From: Polyangiaceae bacterium
GTDB taxonomy: Bacteria > Myxococcota_A > Polyangia > Polyangiales > Polyangiaceae
Direction of reading: 5' to 3'
DNA: 64,000 nucleotides
Assembly (NCBI GenBank): GCA_013361525.1
Contig: JABFXY010000101.1
Span: 1 to 64,000, forward strand
The translations under genes were made by a program, and so were the position numbers. Each line of letters starts with the position of its first letter. Positions within the stretch are counted from its first letter, which is position 1. Shown here piece by piece: positions 7,201 to 14,785 of this stretch. The notes beneath the pieces were generated by a model. The model searched no databases. It was not told where the DNA came from and worked only from the letters and a program-made list of their open reading frames with translations.

Positions 7201-7284
7201 GTCCAACGTACTGGCGTTCAGCAGTGGGCGCGAGAGCGAGCGCGCGAGCGACGGCGATCGTCTGCTGCCAAGGCCTTGTCGGGC
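7201..7284 (-). repeat. attC site, right-most recognised
   Basis: Plus strand GTCCAAC (7201-7207), spacer GTACTGGC, GTTCAGC (7216-7222), loop, GTCGGGC (7278-7284). It is 84 bp and has the same core and arm layout as the others. I found no convincing attC to the right of it. Confidence 0.74.
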
Positions 7285-7738
7285 GGACCGTCAGGGGCAA
7301 CTGGTACGTAGAGTTTCCGTTTGATAACTGGCGGTGTCCCAGCTTGCTCGACGATGTTCGGGTCCAGGGCGCACGACAGTTCACACCGGATGCCATCAAG
7401 AGCTGTGCTTGTGAATCGGGATCGGGGCTGTGCGGCGGGGCTTGCCGACGGCGGCAGAGCTCTCTCGAAGTGCACACCGTGAAGCCGGCGGGATGTTCGG
7501 AGGGCCTCTGCGCCGATTGCGTTCGATATGGGGCCACGAAGCGGCGAGACTCGTCGCAAGCACCAACACTACGCCTTGTCGATGGATCGCGACTTGATCG
7601 TGATTCAATCGGAGAAGGTGCTCTGTTCGTTGGACGAAGCGTCGGCGATGCAATGCCCAGAACTCGATGCAAAATTGGAGCGACGGCACTGACGGATAGC
7701 GAGGACGTCAGTTGTTCGGCGAAGCCGAGCGATGTGCG
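7285..7738. other. Probable decayed cassette, no intact gene
   Basis: The stretch after the last attC has no complete convincing gene on either strand. On the minus strand one frame ends with a plausible C-terminus (LDGIRCELSCALDPNIVEQA) that runs into the attC without a stop, and another (7396-7689) is partly protein-like. On the plus strand a 54-codon frame at 7528-7692 also looks mildly coding. Broken frames next to an attC suggest a degenerated cassette gene. Confidence 0.4.
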
Positions 7739-8107
7739 CTAGCACGGGAAGCACGGCGGGAGCGTCACAAAGAAACAGGCGATGCACCAAAGCAGCGGGA
7801 ACCCGATGAGGCTCCACGCTGACAGACACCCGAGTCGGAAACGGTGGCTTGTGCGGACAGGCGATGCAGGGCGCAGATAACCGATGAGCAACGACCCCGC
7901 GCTCGCGACCCAAAGGGCTATCAACAACACGAGCGCTCCTAAGGTGACGGGGTGCCACGCGCTGCACGCTTGGCCGCCGCAACTGGGTGCGGCGCCGACG
8001 TCAGCGCGGAGAGCTAGGAAATAGAGCAGCGTGATTGGGATCTGTGCAACTACCACGAAGAGCACGATGCGTCGTCGCGCGTCTGCAGGCGTTCGAGTTG
8101 GCGCCAT
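7739..8107 (-). CDS. Small integral membrane protein
   Basis: From ATG 8107 (MAPTRTPADARRR) the 122-residue product has three clear hydrophobic helices: RIVLFVVVAQIPITLLYFLA, TLGALVLLIALWVASAGSLL and LSAWSLIGFPLLWCIACFFV. A short loop with two Cys (CGGQAC) lies between the first two. The basic N-terminus suggests a cytoplasmic start. No family is recognised. No attC flanks it closely, so whether it belongs to the cassette array is unclear. A start at 8131 is possible. Confidence 0.68.
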   Translation of the reverse strand: MAPTRTPADARRRIVLFVVVAQIPITLLYFLALRADVGAAPSCGGQACSAWHPVTLGALVLLIALWVASAGSLLIGYLRPASPVRTSHRFRLGCLSAWSLIGFPLLWCIACFFVTLPPCFPC

Positions 8108-8397
8108 GCTGTTCAAAGTAGAAGTCGACACGCACTGACTCTACCGCCATCGTCTCGCCCGGAGGCGGAGATGCCGTGAAGGTTCAGTGCACTTCGTGCA
8201 GATCAGATGCAGAGGCAGACGGCTGCTCAGGCAATTCGATGGACCCGCTCCGCAGCAGGGTTGGTTAGTTGCTACGGGCGGATGCGGTGAGACGCGGTGG
8301 ACGATTCTTGCATTCGCGATGAGGCGAGCGTGATCCCAGTGGCGACGGCGTCTTCGCTCCCACACACAACTGCGCGTCGGGCTGTTACGCTGGGCGC
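8108..8397. other. Intergenic, divergent
   Basis: About 290 bp between two divergent genes. I see no attC, no RNA gene and no convincing coding frame. It presumably carries the promoters of both neighbours, but no box can be assigned with confidence. Confidence 0.4.
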
Positions 8398-9063
8398 GTG
8401 ACACCCTCGGCCCACTCGCTCTCACGGGAGAGCTTCATAGAGAATGCGCTCTGGATCGGGCTCAGCCTTGCCAGCCGAGGGGCGGGGGTCGGGGACAATT
8501 TAGACTTCCAGGGGAACCTCAACGATGGCGCCGTTGACTGCAACGATGGGCAGGGCAGCGACTTCCTCGCGACGTGGAGTCCGAGTGGGGTCGTGGTGCT
8601 GGCTCATGATTTCTATCGGCCTACGTACCAGTGCGTCGTGCCACCTGTTCCAGCGGAGTTGCGTCCACTCGTCGAACGGGCGTCACCGCAACGAAGGGAG
8701 CGGGCAACCGGCGCACTCTGGATCAGTGGTGATAGCTCGGTCTCGACGCTCCCACCCGCCGAGCGCTCAGAGGTTCTTTCGATCATAGACGCCATCTGCG
8801 GGCCGAGCTTGGTTTCCACCGCAGAAGCTGATGCGCCCGAGAAGGTCCTCCTGGATGCAATGGTCCGTGGCGCGAGCACCATTACGAGCGATGTCGCCCG
8901 CGTTCTTTTGCGTCCGGAGACTGTCGGAGCGATTTGGCCCCCCGCGTGCTCGACTCTCGACGCGGGGCGCAGGATTGCGAAGACCCTCGGCCGGTTCGGC
9001 TTTCAGTGGCCGGACCTAGAGCTCCACGTTGAAGAGTTGAGGCGCGCTCGGTCGCCCCTCTGA
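8398..9063 (+). CDS. Hypothetical protein (221 aa)
   Basis: GTG at 8398 begins a 221-residue protein with no signal peptide. Recognisable pieces are ESFIENALWIGLSLASRGAG near the start, a strand pair FLATWSPSGVVVLAHDFYRP, and a helical C-terminal half. I do not know the family. It is on the plus strand outside the recognised attC region, next to an IS110-type fragment. Confidence 0.65.
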   Translation: MTPSAHSLSRESFIENALWIGLSLASRGAGVGDNLDFQGNLNDGAVDCNDGQGSDFLATWSPSGVVVLAHDFYRPTYQCVVPPVPAELRPLVERASPQRRERATGALWISGDSSVSTLPPAERSEVLSIIDAICGPSLVSTAEADAPEKVLLDAMVRGASTITSDVARVLLRPETVGAIWPPACSTLDAGRRIAKTLGRFGFQWPDLELHVEELRRARSPL

Positions 9064-9235
9064 TGACGGGTCGAGTGGCAATGAGTGCGACGTACCCGCC
9101 AAGAATGAGTCCAGTCGAGACGCGCCAGTTGCCACGTTCCGCCTAGTCAGGATGGAACGACCGGCTCGAGTCACCTGGTCGCGGGTTACGCTCAGAGCGG
9201 GAACCCAGAACGCCGCAAGGTGAAGGGAGCCGGTC

Positions 9236-9331
9236 ATGGCGAAGGATACCGTGTACGCCGGGATGGATGTCCACGAGGAAAGGATCGCGGTCGCGATCAG
9301 CGGGTCAACGGGGACCTGCGCTAGGGGCCTA
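9236..9331 (+). pseudogene. IS110-type transposase N-terminal fragment
   Basis: After a GGGAG ribosome site the ATG at 9236 starts MAKDTVYAGMDVHEERIAVA. This matches the opening of IS110-family transposases, in which 'GxDVHKxxIxVA' carries the first catalytic Asp of the RuvC-like (DEDD) domain. Homology ends after about 25 residues and the frame continues into unrelated sequence. It is a remnant with no activity expected. It marks past insertion at the right border of the cassette region. Confidence 0.7.
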
Positions 9332-9488
9332 TCGTGGCGTCCGGCACATGCGTCACGGCGGACGCAGGCGCTTTCGCGGTCGAGACGCCAGGCAAGGCTC
9401 ATGGTGCGTTTCTGCAAAGTGGCTGGGACGGCCGCCTAATCAGGAACCGCACCGGGCATGATGCGTCGATGCGGGCTGCGCCGCACCC
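9332..9488. other. Intergenic remnant
   Basis: A short stretch behind the transposase fragment. One plus-strand frame (from GTG 9334) is open but reads into the antisense of the next gene and resembles nothing. Probably insertion-associated debris. Confidence 0.3.
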
Positions 9489-10466
9489 CTACATCCCATC
9501 AATCCACATCCGAAGCAGCTCCACCCCGTCCTCGTCCACCTTCTCCGTCGCGAGTGGCGGCATGTGTTTGTCGTCACCGCGCCTCGCAACGAGCTCGACG
9601 AGCCTGCTGCCTTCGCTGTCGCCGGGCTCGAAGTAGTCCGCGCCCGTGCGATACGCGGCCGTATCCGCGGTCGACCGCAGGTCCGAGACGTAGAGCCCAA
9701 AATCGACGTCCTTCCTCGGATCGAAGCAGCGCGGGCCGTCGGTTTCGGGTCGGTTCTGATTGTGGCAATGGGAGCAATTCGCGTGCAGGTAGCCGAGCGC
9801 GGCTCGCTCGGTTTCGTTGCCGGGCACGCTGAAGTTGCGCTCCGGCGGATTGGACAAGCGATCGTTGGCGATCAATCCCTCGAGGTCGATGGCGCCGTCG
9901 GTCGCGGATGCTGACAACTGAATGGCGGAGAATCCGAGAATGCGGCTTTTGCGTCCAGCGTGGCAGCCGACGCATTGGCCGGCATTCGGCACGTCGTGAT
10001 TGGTGCCGAGGGCATTGGCCGCACCCGACGGCGTTGCGGTAGCGTCGCTCTGATCGGCGGCCCAGACGTAGGCGATGCCGACCCAATCGTCGTCGCTCGG
10101 GCCGACCTTCTGGAAGAGCCGTGTTTCGACGCGGACACCGTCGCGGCGAAACTCTTTCCAGAGCTTGGTGCCCTCGGGGAATACCCACGCGTCCATATCC
10201 TTCGTGTCGATGCGCTTGTCCTTGGGAAGCAGGATCCAGCGCTGTTTCTCGGCGCCGTCGCTCCAAAGCTCGAACTGCGGTTTGTACGGTAGGACGTCTG
10301 CAGCGAGCGTGCCGGCGGTGATGTCGGCATACAATCCGGTCTCCGAGAGATGGCCGGGCAGACGCTCGGTGCCGAGGTCCGCGGGCGTTGGGCATTGCTC
10401 GTAATCCCAACAGCCGGACAGCGCGGCGGCGATCACGATCGTCATCCAATGATTCATTCGCAGCAT
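9489..10466 (-). CDS. Di-haem cytochrome c-like lipoprotein, SO2930/HNE_0200-type
   Basis: A 325-residue lipoprotein: the signal peptide ends in ALSGC (Cys19), and AGGAGG lies about 10 nt before the ATG. Two haem c motifs are visible, CVGCH (165-169) and CSHCH (231-235). The block YKPQFELWSDGAEKQRWILL (61-80) and the following KxF..ETRLF region match a family of di-haem proteins annotated as SO2930/HNE_0200 family. It probably carries electrons in the periplasm or on the outer membrane; the partner is unknown. The last 30 residues (DDKHMPPLATEKVDEDGVEL) resemble the PSCyt/cytochrome tail that supplies an axial Met. It stands alone, with no obvious operon. Confidence 0.82.
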   Translation of the reverse strand: MLRMNHWMTIVIAAALSGCWDYEQCPTPADLGTERLPGHLSETGLYADITAGTLAADVLPYKPQFELWSDGAEKQRWILLPKDKRIDTKDMDAWVFPEGTKLWKEFRRDGVRVETRLFQKVGPSDDDWVGIAYVWAADQSDATATPSGAANALGTNHDVPNAGQCVGCHAGRKSRILGFSAIQLSASATDGAIDLEGLIANDRLSNPPERNFSVPGNETERAALGYLHANCSHCHNQNRPETDGPRCFDPRKDVDFGLYVSDLRSTADTAAYRTGADYFEPGDSEGSRLVELVARRGDDKHMPPLATEKVDEDGVELLRMWIDGM

Positions 10467-10538
10467 GGAGGGGTGCCTCCTCGCGGGCCGGTCGGCTCCG
10501 CAAGCGATTCGATGCCAGCTATTGCGATTGGGGTCAGC

Positions 10539-11462
10539 TCAATTCGATGAAGTCGCCAAATGCCGCAACTTGTCCGGGTTGCGCACGACGTAGAGCGCGC
10601 GAATGACGCCGTTTGCGATTTCGAACGCCGACGTCTGCACCGGGCCATCGGAACCGTCGACGATGATGCCGGGCAGGCCGTTGATCATCGCGAAGCGAAC
10701 CGTGAAATGCTCCTGCCACCATTGTCCCGGATGTTTGCGTGTGACTTCGGCCATGAGTTGAGCGGCATTCTCCGCGCCCTCGACGACTTTGAGTGCAGAC
10801 CGCACCTTGCCGCCGCCGTCGGTCACGATGCGCACGTCGCTCGCAAGCAGCTTCTTCAGCGCGTTCAGGTCGCCGGATTGAGTGGCGAATGCAAACGCTG
10901 CCATGAGCTGTGCGTGGGCAGGATCGATCGTTCCCGGATGCGCCGCAGGCTCCGGCGGGCTCGCCGGTCGCACCTCACGTACGTGGGCTCGAGCGCGGGC
11001 AGCGAGCTGCCGGCACGCGACCTCACTGCGATTCAGCGTTTGAGCGACCTCGCTGAACGAGAAGTCGAACACGTCGTGCAAAAGGAACGCGCTGCGCTCC
11101 AGCGGCGATAGCCGATCGAGCGTCAACATCAATGCAACGGACAAGTCCTCGGCGAGCTCGGTGCGGCTGTCGGGGGCGAGCGCCTCGGTATCGACAATCG
11201 GCTCGGGCAACCAGGGACCGACGTACTCCTCACGGTGTTTGCGCGCGGCGCTGAGCATGTCGATACAAATCCGCGCGGTCGTCGTCATGAGAAACGCCCT
11301 CGGGTCGGTTACCTTGTCTCGATCGGCGCCATGCCAGCGCAGATATGCCTCTTGCACCGCATCCTTTGCGTCGGACATCGACCCGAGCATTCGGTACGCG
11401 AGACCGAGCAATCGCTGGCGGTACGGCTCGAAGCTCGCGGCGGGATTCGACATGGCTCTCAT
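10539..11462 (-). CDS. sigJ: ECF41-family sigma factor (SigJ-like)
   Basis: A 307-residue ECF sigma factor with region 2 (YRMLGSMSDAKDAVQEAYLR), region 4 (LERSAFLLHDVFDFSFSEVA) and a SnoaL-like C-terminal extension in place of an anti-sigma factor. The ECF41 signatures are present: WLPEP (84-88), DGGGK (215-219) and NPDKL (295-299). In this group the extension itself controls activity. The ATG at 11462 overlaps the upstream stop (ATGA), indicating translational coupling with the DUF6223 gene; an ATG at 11453 is the alternative. The pair is preceded by an ECF41-type promoter at 11812-11838, so the sigma factor likely drives its own operon. Confidence 0.9.
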   Translation of the reverse strand: MRAMSNPAASFEPYRQRLLGLAYRMLGSMSDAKDAVQEAYLRWHGADRDKVTDPRAFLMTTTARICIDMLSAARKHREEYVGPWLPEPIVDTEALAPDSRTELAEDLSVALMLTLDRLSPLERSAFLLHDVFDFSFSEVAQTLNRSEVACRQLAARARAHVREVRPASPPEPAAHPGTIDPAHAQLMAAFAFATQSGDLNALKKLLASDVRIVTDGGGKVRSALKVVEGAENAAQLMAEVTRKHPGQWWQEHFTVRFAMINGLPGIIVDGSDGPVQTSAFEIANGVIRALYVVRNPDKLRHLATSSN

Positions 11463-11785
11463 GATGCAGCCACCCGAGCCCGACGGGAGCGGGTGAAAGC
11501 GAGGCCTCCAAGCACCGAGCCGATCAGCCCGACGAGTATCGCGACGACGCCGCCGCCCAGCCCGTGTCCGGTGCCCAGCCCACCGCCGGCCGTAACCACG
11601 ACCAATCCACCGAGGGTCGCTCCGAGCGGCCCCAATACCAGGGCCACCGTAGCGCCACCCCGCCCACCTCGGCCGATGCCGCGGCGGGCCCGAACCAGCG
11701 CAAGCCCAGCGATGACTGCCGCGAAGAGGCCCAACGCGATCGCGACGAGGGCCCCGATTCGCCCGGAGCTCAGGGTGTAATCCAT
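11459..11785 (-). CDS. DUF6223 membrane protein
   Basis: A 108-residue protein from ATG 11785 with a good GGGAGGA ribosome site. It opens MDYTLSSGRIGALVAIALGL and has three Gly/Ala/Val-rich hydrophobic helices separated by GRGGR- and GTGHG-type loops, the pattern of DUF6223 proteins. The helices look like internal repeats (GLALVRARRGIGRGG ... GGLAFTRSRR). Its role is unknown. It is the first gene of an operon with the ECF41 sigma factor, and its stop overlaps that gene's start. A longer in-frame reading to 11965 would cross the promoter and is not likely. Confidence 0.82.
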   Translation of the reverse strand: MDYTLSSGRIGALVAIALGLFAAVIAGLALVRARRGIGRGGRGGATVALVLGPLGATLGGLVVVTAGGGLGTGHGLGGGVVAILVGLIGSVLGGLAFTRSRRARVAAS

Positions 11786-11811
11786 GCCGATCCTCCCATC
11801 TCGGCGAGCGG

Positions 11812-11838
11812 GACGGCATAGGGCTTCGGATCGTGACA
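11812..11838 (-). promoter_or_regulatory. ECF41-type promoter of the DUF6223-sigma operon
   Basis: On the minus strand the sequence is TGTCACG, exactly 16 nt, then CGTC. The published ECF41 consensus is TGTCACA-N16-CGTC. The CGTC ends 27 nt before the ATG at 11785. Since an ECF41 factor is the second gene of this operon, autoregulation is the simple reading. Confidence 0.8.
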
Positions 11839-12000
11839 TGGGCCAGGAGCCGGGGGCGCGAACGTTCGGACCGGCGAGAAATGGGCCGAATTTGACGCTA
11901 TTGGCGAATTTCGCGCGCCCCCTGCGGCGTGGAGGCCGCACGCGCACCTGGACGAGAAGGACCACCCCAGCCCCCCGCCACGTCCGTCATATGCCAGAGA

Positions 12001-12023
12001 TGGGGGCTTGCGGCAAGCCCCCA
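12001..12023. repeat. Perfect inverted repeat in the divergent promoter region
   Basis: TGGGGGCTTG, a 3-nt loop and CAAGCCCCCA form a perfect 10-bp stem, 57 nt before the monooxygenase start. There is no T-run behind it, so an operator or an mRNA-leader hairpin is as likely as a terminator. Confidence 0.55.
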
Positions 12024-12079
12024 CCTATGCCGCACATTAACCGGCCGCACGCGAAACCGTGCTGAACCGGAGAATCGAA

Positions 12080-13573
12080 ATGCACGACGAATCCCGACAA
12101 AGTGTGGCCACGAAAAATCACGCTGTGGTGATCGCCGGCGGAGGTCCGACGGGGCTGATGTTGGCGGCGGAGCTGGCGCTGGCGCGCGTCGACGTCGCCA
12201 TCGTCGAGCGGCGCAAGAGCCAAGCGCTCGAGAGCACGCGGGCAGGCGGTCTGCATGCACGCACGATCGAGGTGCTCGATCAGCGTGGGGTCGCGGATCG
12301 CTTCCTATCCCAAGGGAAGGTGATGCAGGTCGCAGGCTTTGCGATGATTCGCCCGCTCGAGATCAGCGACTTCCCGATTCGGCACAACTATGGGCTCGCG
12401 CTGACACAGAACCATATCGAGCGCATCCTGGCCGAGTGGGTCGAAGAGCTCGGCGTACCGTTCTATCGCGGGCGCGAGGTGACGAGCTTTACGCAGGACG
12501 AAAACGGCGTGGATGTCGAGCTCTCCGACGGAAGCTCACTGCGGTCGAAGTATCTCGTCGGATGCGACGGCGGGCGAAGCTTGATCCGAAAGAAGGCGGG
12601 TATCGACTTTCCCGGATGGGAACCGTCGATCAGCTACTTGATTGCCGAGTGCTCGATGACCGAAGAGCCCGCCGCGGGCGTTCGCCACGGCGAAAAGGGC
12701 ATCAATGCCATGGGCAAAATGGAGGACGGGACGCGTGTGCGGCTCGTCTTGATCGAACAGGACATCAAGCTAGGTGACAAGCCGACCGTGGCCGAGCTTC
12801 GAGACGCGCTCGTCGCCGTCTACGGGACCGACTTCGGCGTTCACGACGTCATGTACCTCTCGAGGTTCACCGATGCCGCACGCCAGGCGGCTTCCTACCG
12901 AGACAGGAGGGTGCTCTTGGCAGGTGACGCGGCACACGTGCACGGCCCGATGGGCGGACAAGGGCTCAACCTGGGTGTTCAGGACGCGGTGAATTTGGGA
13001 TGGAAGCTGGCGCAGGTGGTCCGCGGCACCGCACCGCAGACGCTGCTCGACACCTACCAGACGGAGCGACACCCGATCGGAGCGCGGGTGCTGAAGATCA
13101 CCATGGCGCAAGCCGCGCTCATGCGCGGCGACGATCGAACCAAAGCCTTGCACGAGAAGATGTCCGAGCTGCTCAAGATGGATGAGCCTCGCAAGCAATA
13201 CGCCGCGATGATGTCTGCTTTGGACATTCATTACGACTTCGGGGAGGGACACCCGCTGCTCGGGCGCGCAATGCCCGATCTAGACCTGGCCACCGAAAGC
13301 GGCCCTCGACGCGTGTTCTCGCTATTGCACGATGCTCGACCGGCGTTGCTCAATCTCGGCGCGCCGGGCGCGCTCGACATCGCTCCATGGGCGGATCGGG
13401 TTCGGCGCGTCGACGCTCGATACACCGGCGGGTGGGCGCTGCCGGTGCTGGGCGCGGTCCCTGCCCCTATTGCCGTGTTGATTCGACCCGACGGGCACGT
13501 CGCCTGGGTCGGAGACGGCACGGACAAGGGCCTGCGCGAGGCCCTGACAACGTGGTTCGGACCTCCGCAATAG
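12080..13573 (+). CDS. FAD-dependent aromatic monooxygenase (PheA/TfdB type)
   Basis: A 497-residue flavoprotein hydroxylase. Visible are the ADP-binding GGGPTG (20-25), the DG motif in LVGCDGGRSLIRKKAGI and the GD motif in VLLAGDAAHVHGPMGGQGLN, the three hallmarks of class A flavin monooxygenases. A thioredoxin-like C-terminal domain (WALPVLGAVPAPIAVLIRPD) is typical of the PheA/TfdB and polyketide-hydroxylase branch. Such enzymes use NAD(P)H and O2 to hydroxylate aromatics. The substrate cannot be told. The ATG at 12080 follows GGAGAA by 6 nt; a GTG at 12059 is less likely. It is divergent from the ECF41 operon, and oxidoreductases are common ECF41 neighbours. Confidence 0.85.
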   Translation: MHDESRQSVATKNHAVVIAGGGPTGLMLAAELALARVDVAIVERRKSQALESTRAGGLHARTIEVLDQRGVADRFLSQGKVMQVAGFAMIRPLEISDFPIRHNYGLALTQNHIERILAEWVEELGVPFYRGREVTSFTQDENGVDVELSDGSSLRSKYLVGCDGGRSLIRKKAGIDFPGWEPSISYLIAECSMTEEPAAGVRHGEKGINAMGKMEDGTRVRLVLIEQDIKLGDKPTVAELRDALVAVYGTDFGVHDVMYLSRFTDAARQAASYRDRRVLLAGDAAHVHGPMGGQGLNLGVQDAVNLGWKLAQVVRGTAPQTLLDTYQTERHPIGARVLKITMAQAALMRGDDRTKALHEKMSELLKMDEPRKQYAAMMSALDIHYDFGEGHPLLGRAMPDLDLATESGPRRVFSLLHDARPALLNLGAPGALDIAPWADRVRRVDARYTGGWALPVLGAVPAPIAVLIRPDGHVAWVGDGTDKGLREALTTWFGPPQ

Positions 13574-13612
13574 GAGCGCCCCGGGCTTCGTGGCAGCGCG
13601 CCCGGGCCGGGC

Positions 13613-14701
13613 TCACTTCGCGACGATCTCGCCGCGCATCGCGGGCGGGCCGGCGCTCGAATCGGGCCATTTCAGCTCGAGGCGCGCAGACTGTTTTTCC
13701 CATACGAGGTCGAACGCGAGATCGCTCCCGCGCGCATAACGCGTGACGAGCACCATCGAGCCATTGCCGACGACGAGGTAACCCTGTTTTTCGTCGAAAC
13801 CCTTCGTGGCGGTCGCCGAGGTGAGCTTGCCCGTCACGTCGTTTGCGCGGCACACGACCCGAAACCAGTCGCCGCTTTGTTTGGTTTGGCAACCGCGGGC
13901 GTCCGAGCCCCGGACGCCGACCTCACGTAGCGCATCCCATTGCTCACGCGTCGGCGCGCCCTCGAGGACCGGTTCCTCCGGGAGCGGGTCGGTCGTGAGC
14001 GTGGGTTTGACGGGCTTGGCGGCTTCGGCCGCCTTCGCGGGCTCCGCGGGTGGGGTTGCTTCGGCCGGCGCGGGGTCGGCGACCTCGGGCGGCGATTCGG
14101 GTGCCGGCTCCGGTTCGGCGAGCGCTTCGAACGAGCCGACCACCTTCGGCTCGGGCTCGCCCTTCGGCCATTTGGCCGTAAACCGGAACGAGCCGCCACT
14201 GAAGGAGAAGACAGCCGATCCATCGAGGCCGTCGGTGAACGGGAAGACGAGCCAGATGGTCCCCGCCCGCTCTTTGGTGATGCTGAGCGGCGTCGGCTTG
14301 AAGCCCTTTTCGACGCTGATTTCGATCGGGTCGCCCTTCTGCAACATCTGGCCGGAGCAGCCGACGCGGATCCATTCGCGCACACGGCGCGGCATGCAAC
14401 CGGGGCGGTCCCAGTGACTCACGAGCTTGAGGTCCGCCTTCGCTGCCTCCCACTCTTTGATCGTGGGCTCCGGCGAGCTCGGAGGCGCGGGCTCCTTCGA
14501 CACCGGCGGCGGCGCGGCCGACACCACAGCTGAAGTCGTCGCGGCGCTGCCCGTACTGCTCGCGCTCGCCACAGCCGACGACGTCGGCGCGGTCGTCGGC
14601 GCGGCGCTCGCCGCTGCGGTCGGCGCCTCACCTCCGCACGCACCGGAAGCGAATATGAACGGTACGGCGAACCACGAGAGGCGTAGCGAGCGAGTGCGCA
14701 T
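13613..14701 (-). CDS. Lipoprotein with two tandem copies of an unnamed domain
   Basis: A 362-residue lipoprotein: signal peptide to ASGAC, then a long Ala/Ser/Thr/Pro linker. Two copies of a domain of about 90 residues follow, separated by a Pro/Ala/Glu-rich linker. Each copy starts with a Trp helix (IKEWEAAKADL; REQWDALREVG), then a GC and a W-I/F-R-V-x-C strand (WIRVGC; WFRVVC), then KGF, and ends with a strand finishing AKWPK/LKWPD. The two Cys per copy could form a disulfide. No family name is known to me. Start codon ATG 14701. Confidence 0.75.
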   Translation of the reverse strand: MRTRSLRLSWFAVPFIFASGACGGEAPTAAASAAPTTAPTSSAVASASSTGSAATTSAVVSAAPPPVSKEPAPPSSPEPTIKEWEAAKADLKLVSHWDRPGCMPRRVREWIRVGCSGQMLQKGDPIEISVEKGFKPTPLSITKERAGTIWLVFPFTDGLDGSAVFSFSGGSFRFTAKWPKGEPEPKVVGSFEALAEPEPAPESPPEVADPAPAEATPPAEPAKAAEAAKPVKPTLTTDPLPEEPVLEGAPTREQWDALREVGVRGSDARGCQTKQSGDWFRVVCRANDVTGKLTSATATKGFDEKQGYLVVGNGSMVLVTRYARGSDLAFDLVWEKQSARLELKWPDSSAGPPAMRGEIVAK

Positions 14702-14785
14702 CCCGCGAAGGTATACGGTCCCGTTCGGCCGAGACATCCTTCGTGCGAGGTTGACCGGTAAGGGCCAAACCACGACGATTTCGCC

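Larger units (their letters stand above)
1..7284 (-). mobile_element. Integron gene-cassette array (attC-delimited), open at left edge
   Basis: About ten related short sites punctuate a run of small genes read on the minus strand. Each site has, on that strand, an RYYYAAC-like box, a variable loop of 30-60 nt, a GCTGAAC-like box, an 8-nt spacer (usually GCCGATAC) and a GTTRRRY-like box. This is the attC R''-L''-L'-R' architecture. Starts of downstream genes lie 3-40 nt after the GTTRRRY box and ends of upstream genes lie next to the opposite box, which is how cassettes are arranged. Best sites are at 829-911, 4202-4287, 4883-4966, 5543-5626 and 7201-7284. The sites resemble each other closely, as in chromosomal integrons. 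No integrase gene is visible, so this may be an integrase-less array (CALIN) or the distal part of a longer one. The boundaries are an inference. Confidence 0.78.

Noticed and set aside
1..7284. CRISPR array as explanation for the evenly spaced repeats
   Set aside because: The repeats are 58-99 bp, imperfect and separated by genes of 200-800 bp, unlike 25-40 bp identical CRISPR repeats with short spacers. No cas genes.
7528..7692. A 54-codon plus-strand frame with balanced composition
   Set aside because: No ribosome site, no family and overlapping partly coding minus-strand frames; too weak to call.
1..9488. Possible integron integrase gene
   Set aside because: No frame on either strand shows the tyrosine-recombinase R-HxxR-Y pattern in this region or elsewhere in the window.
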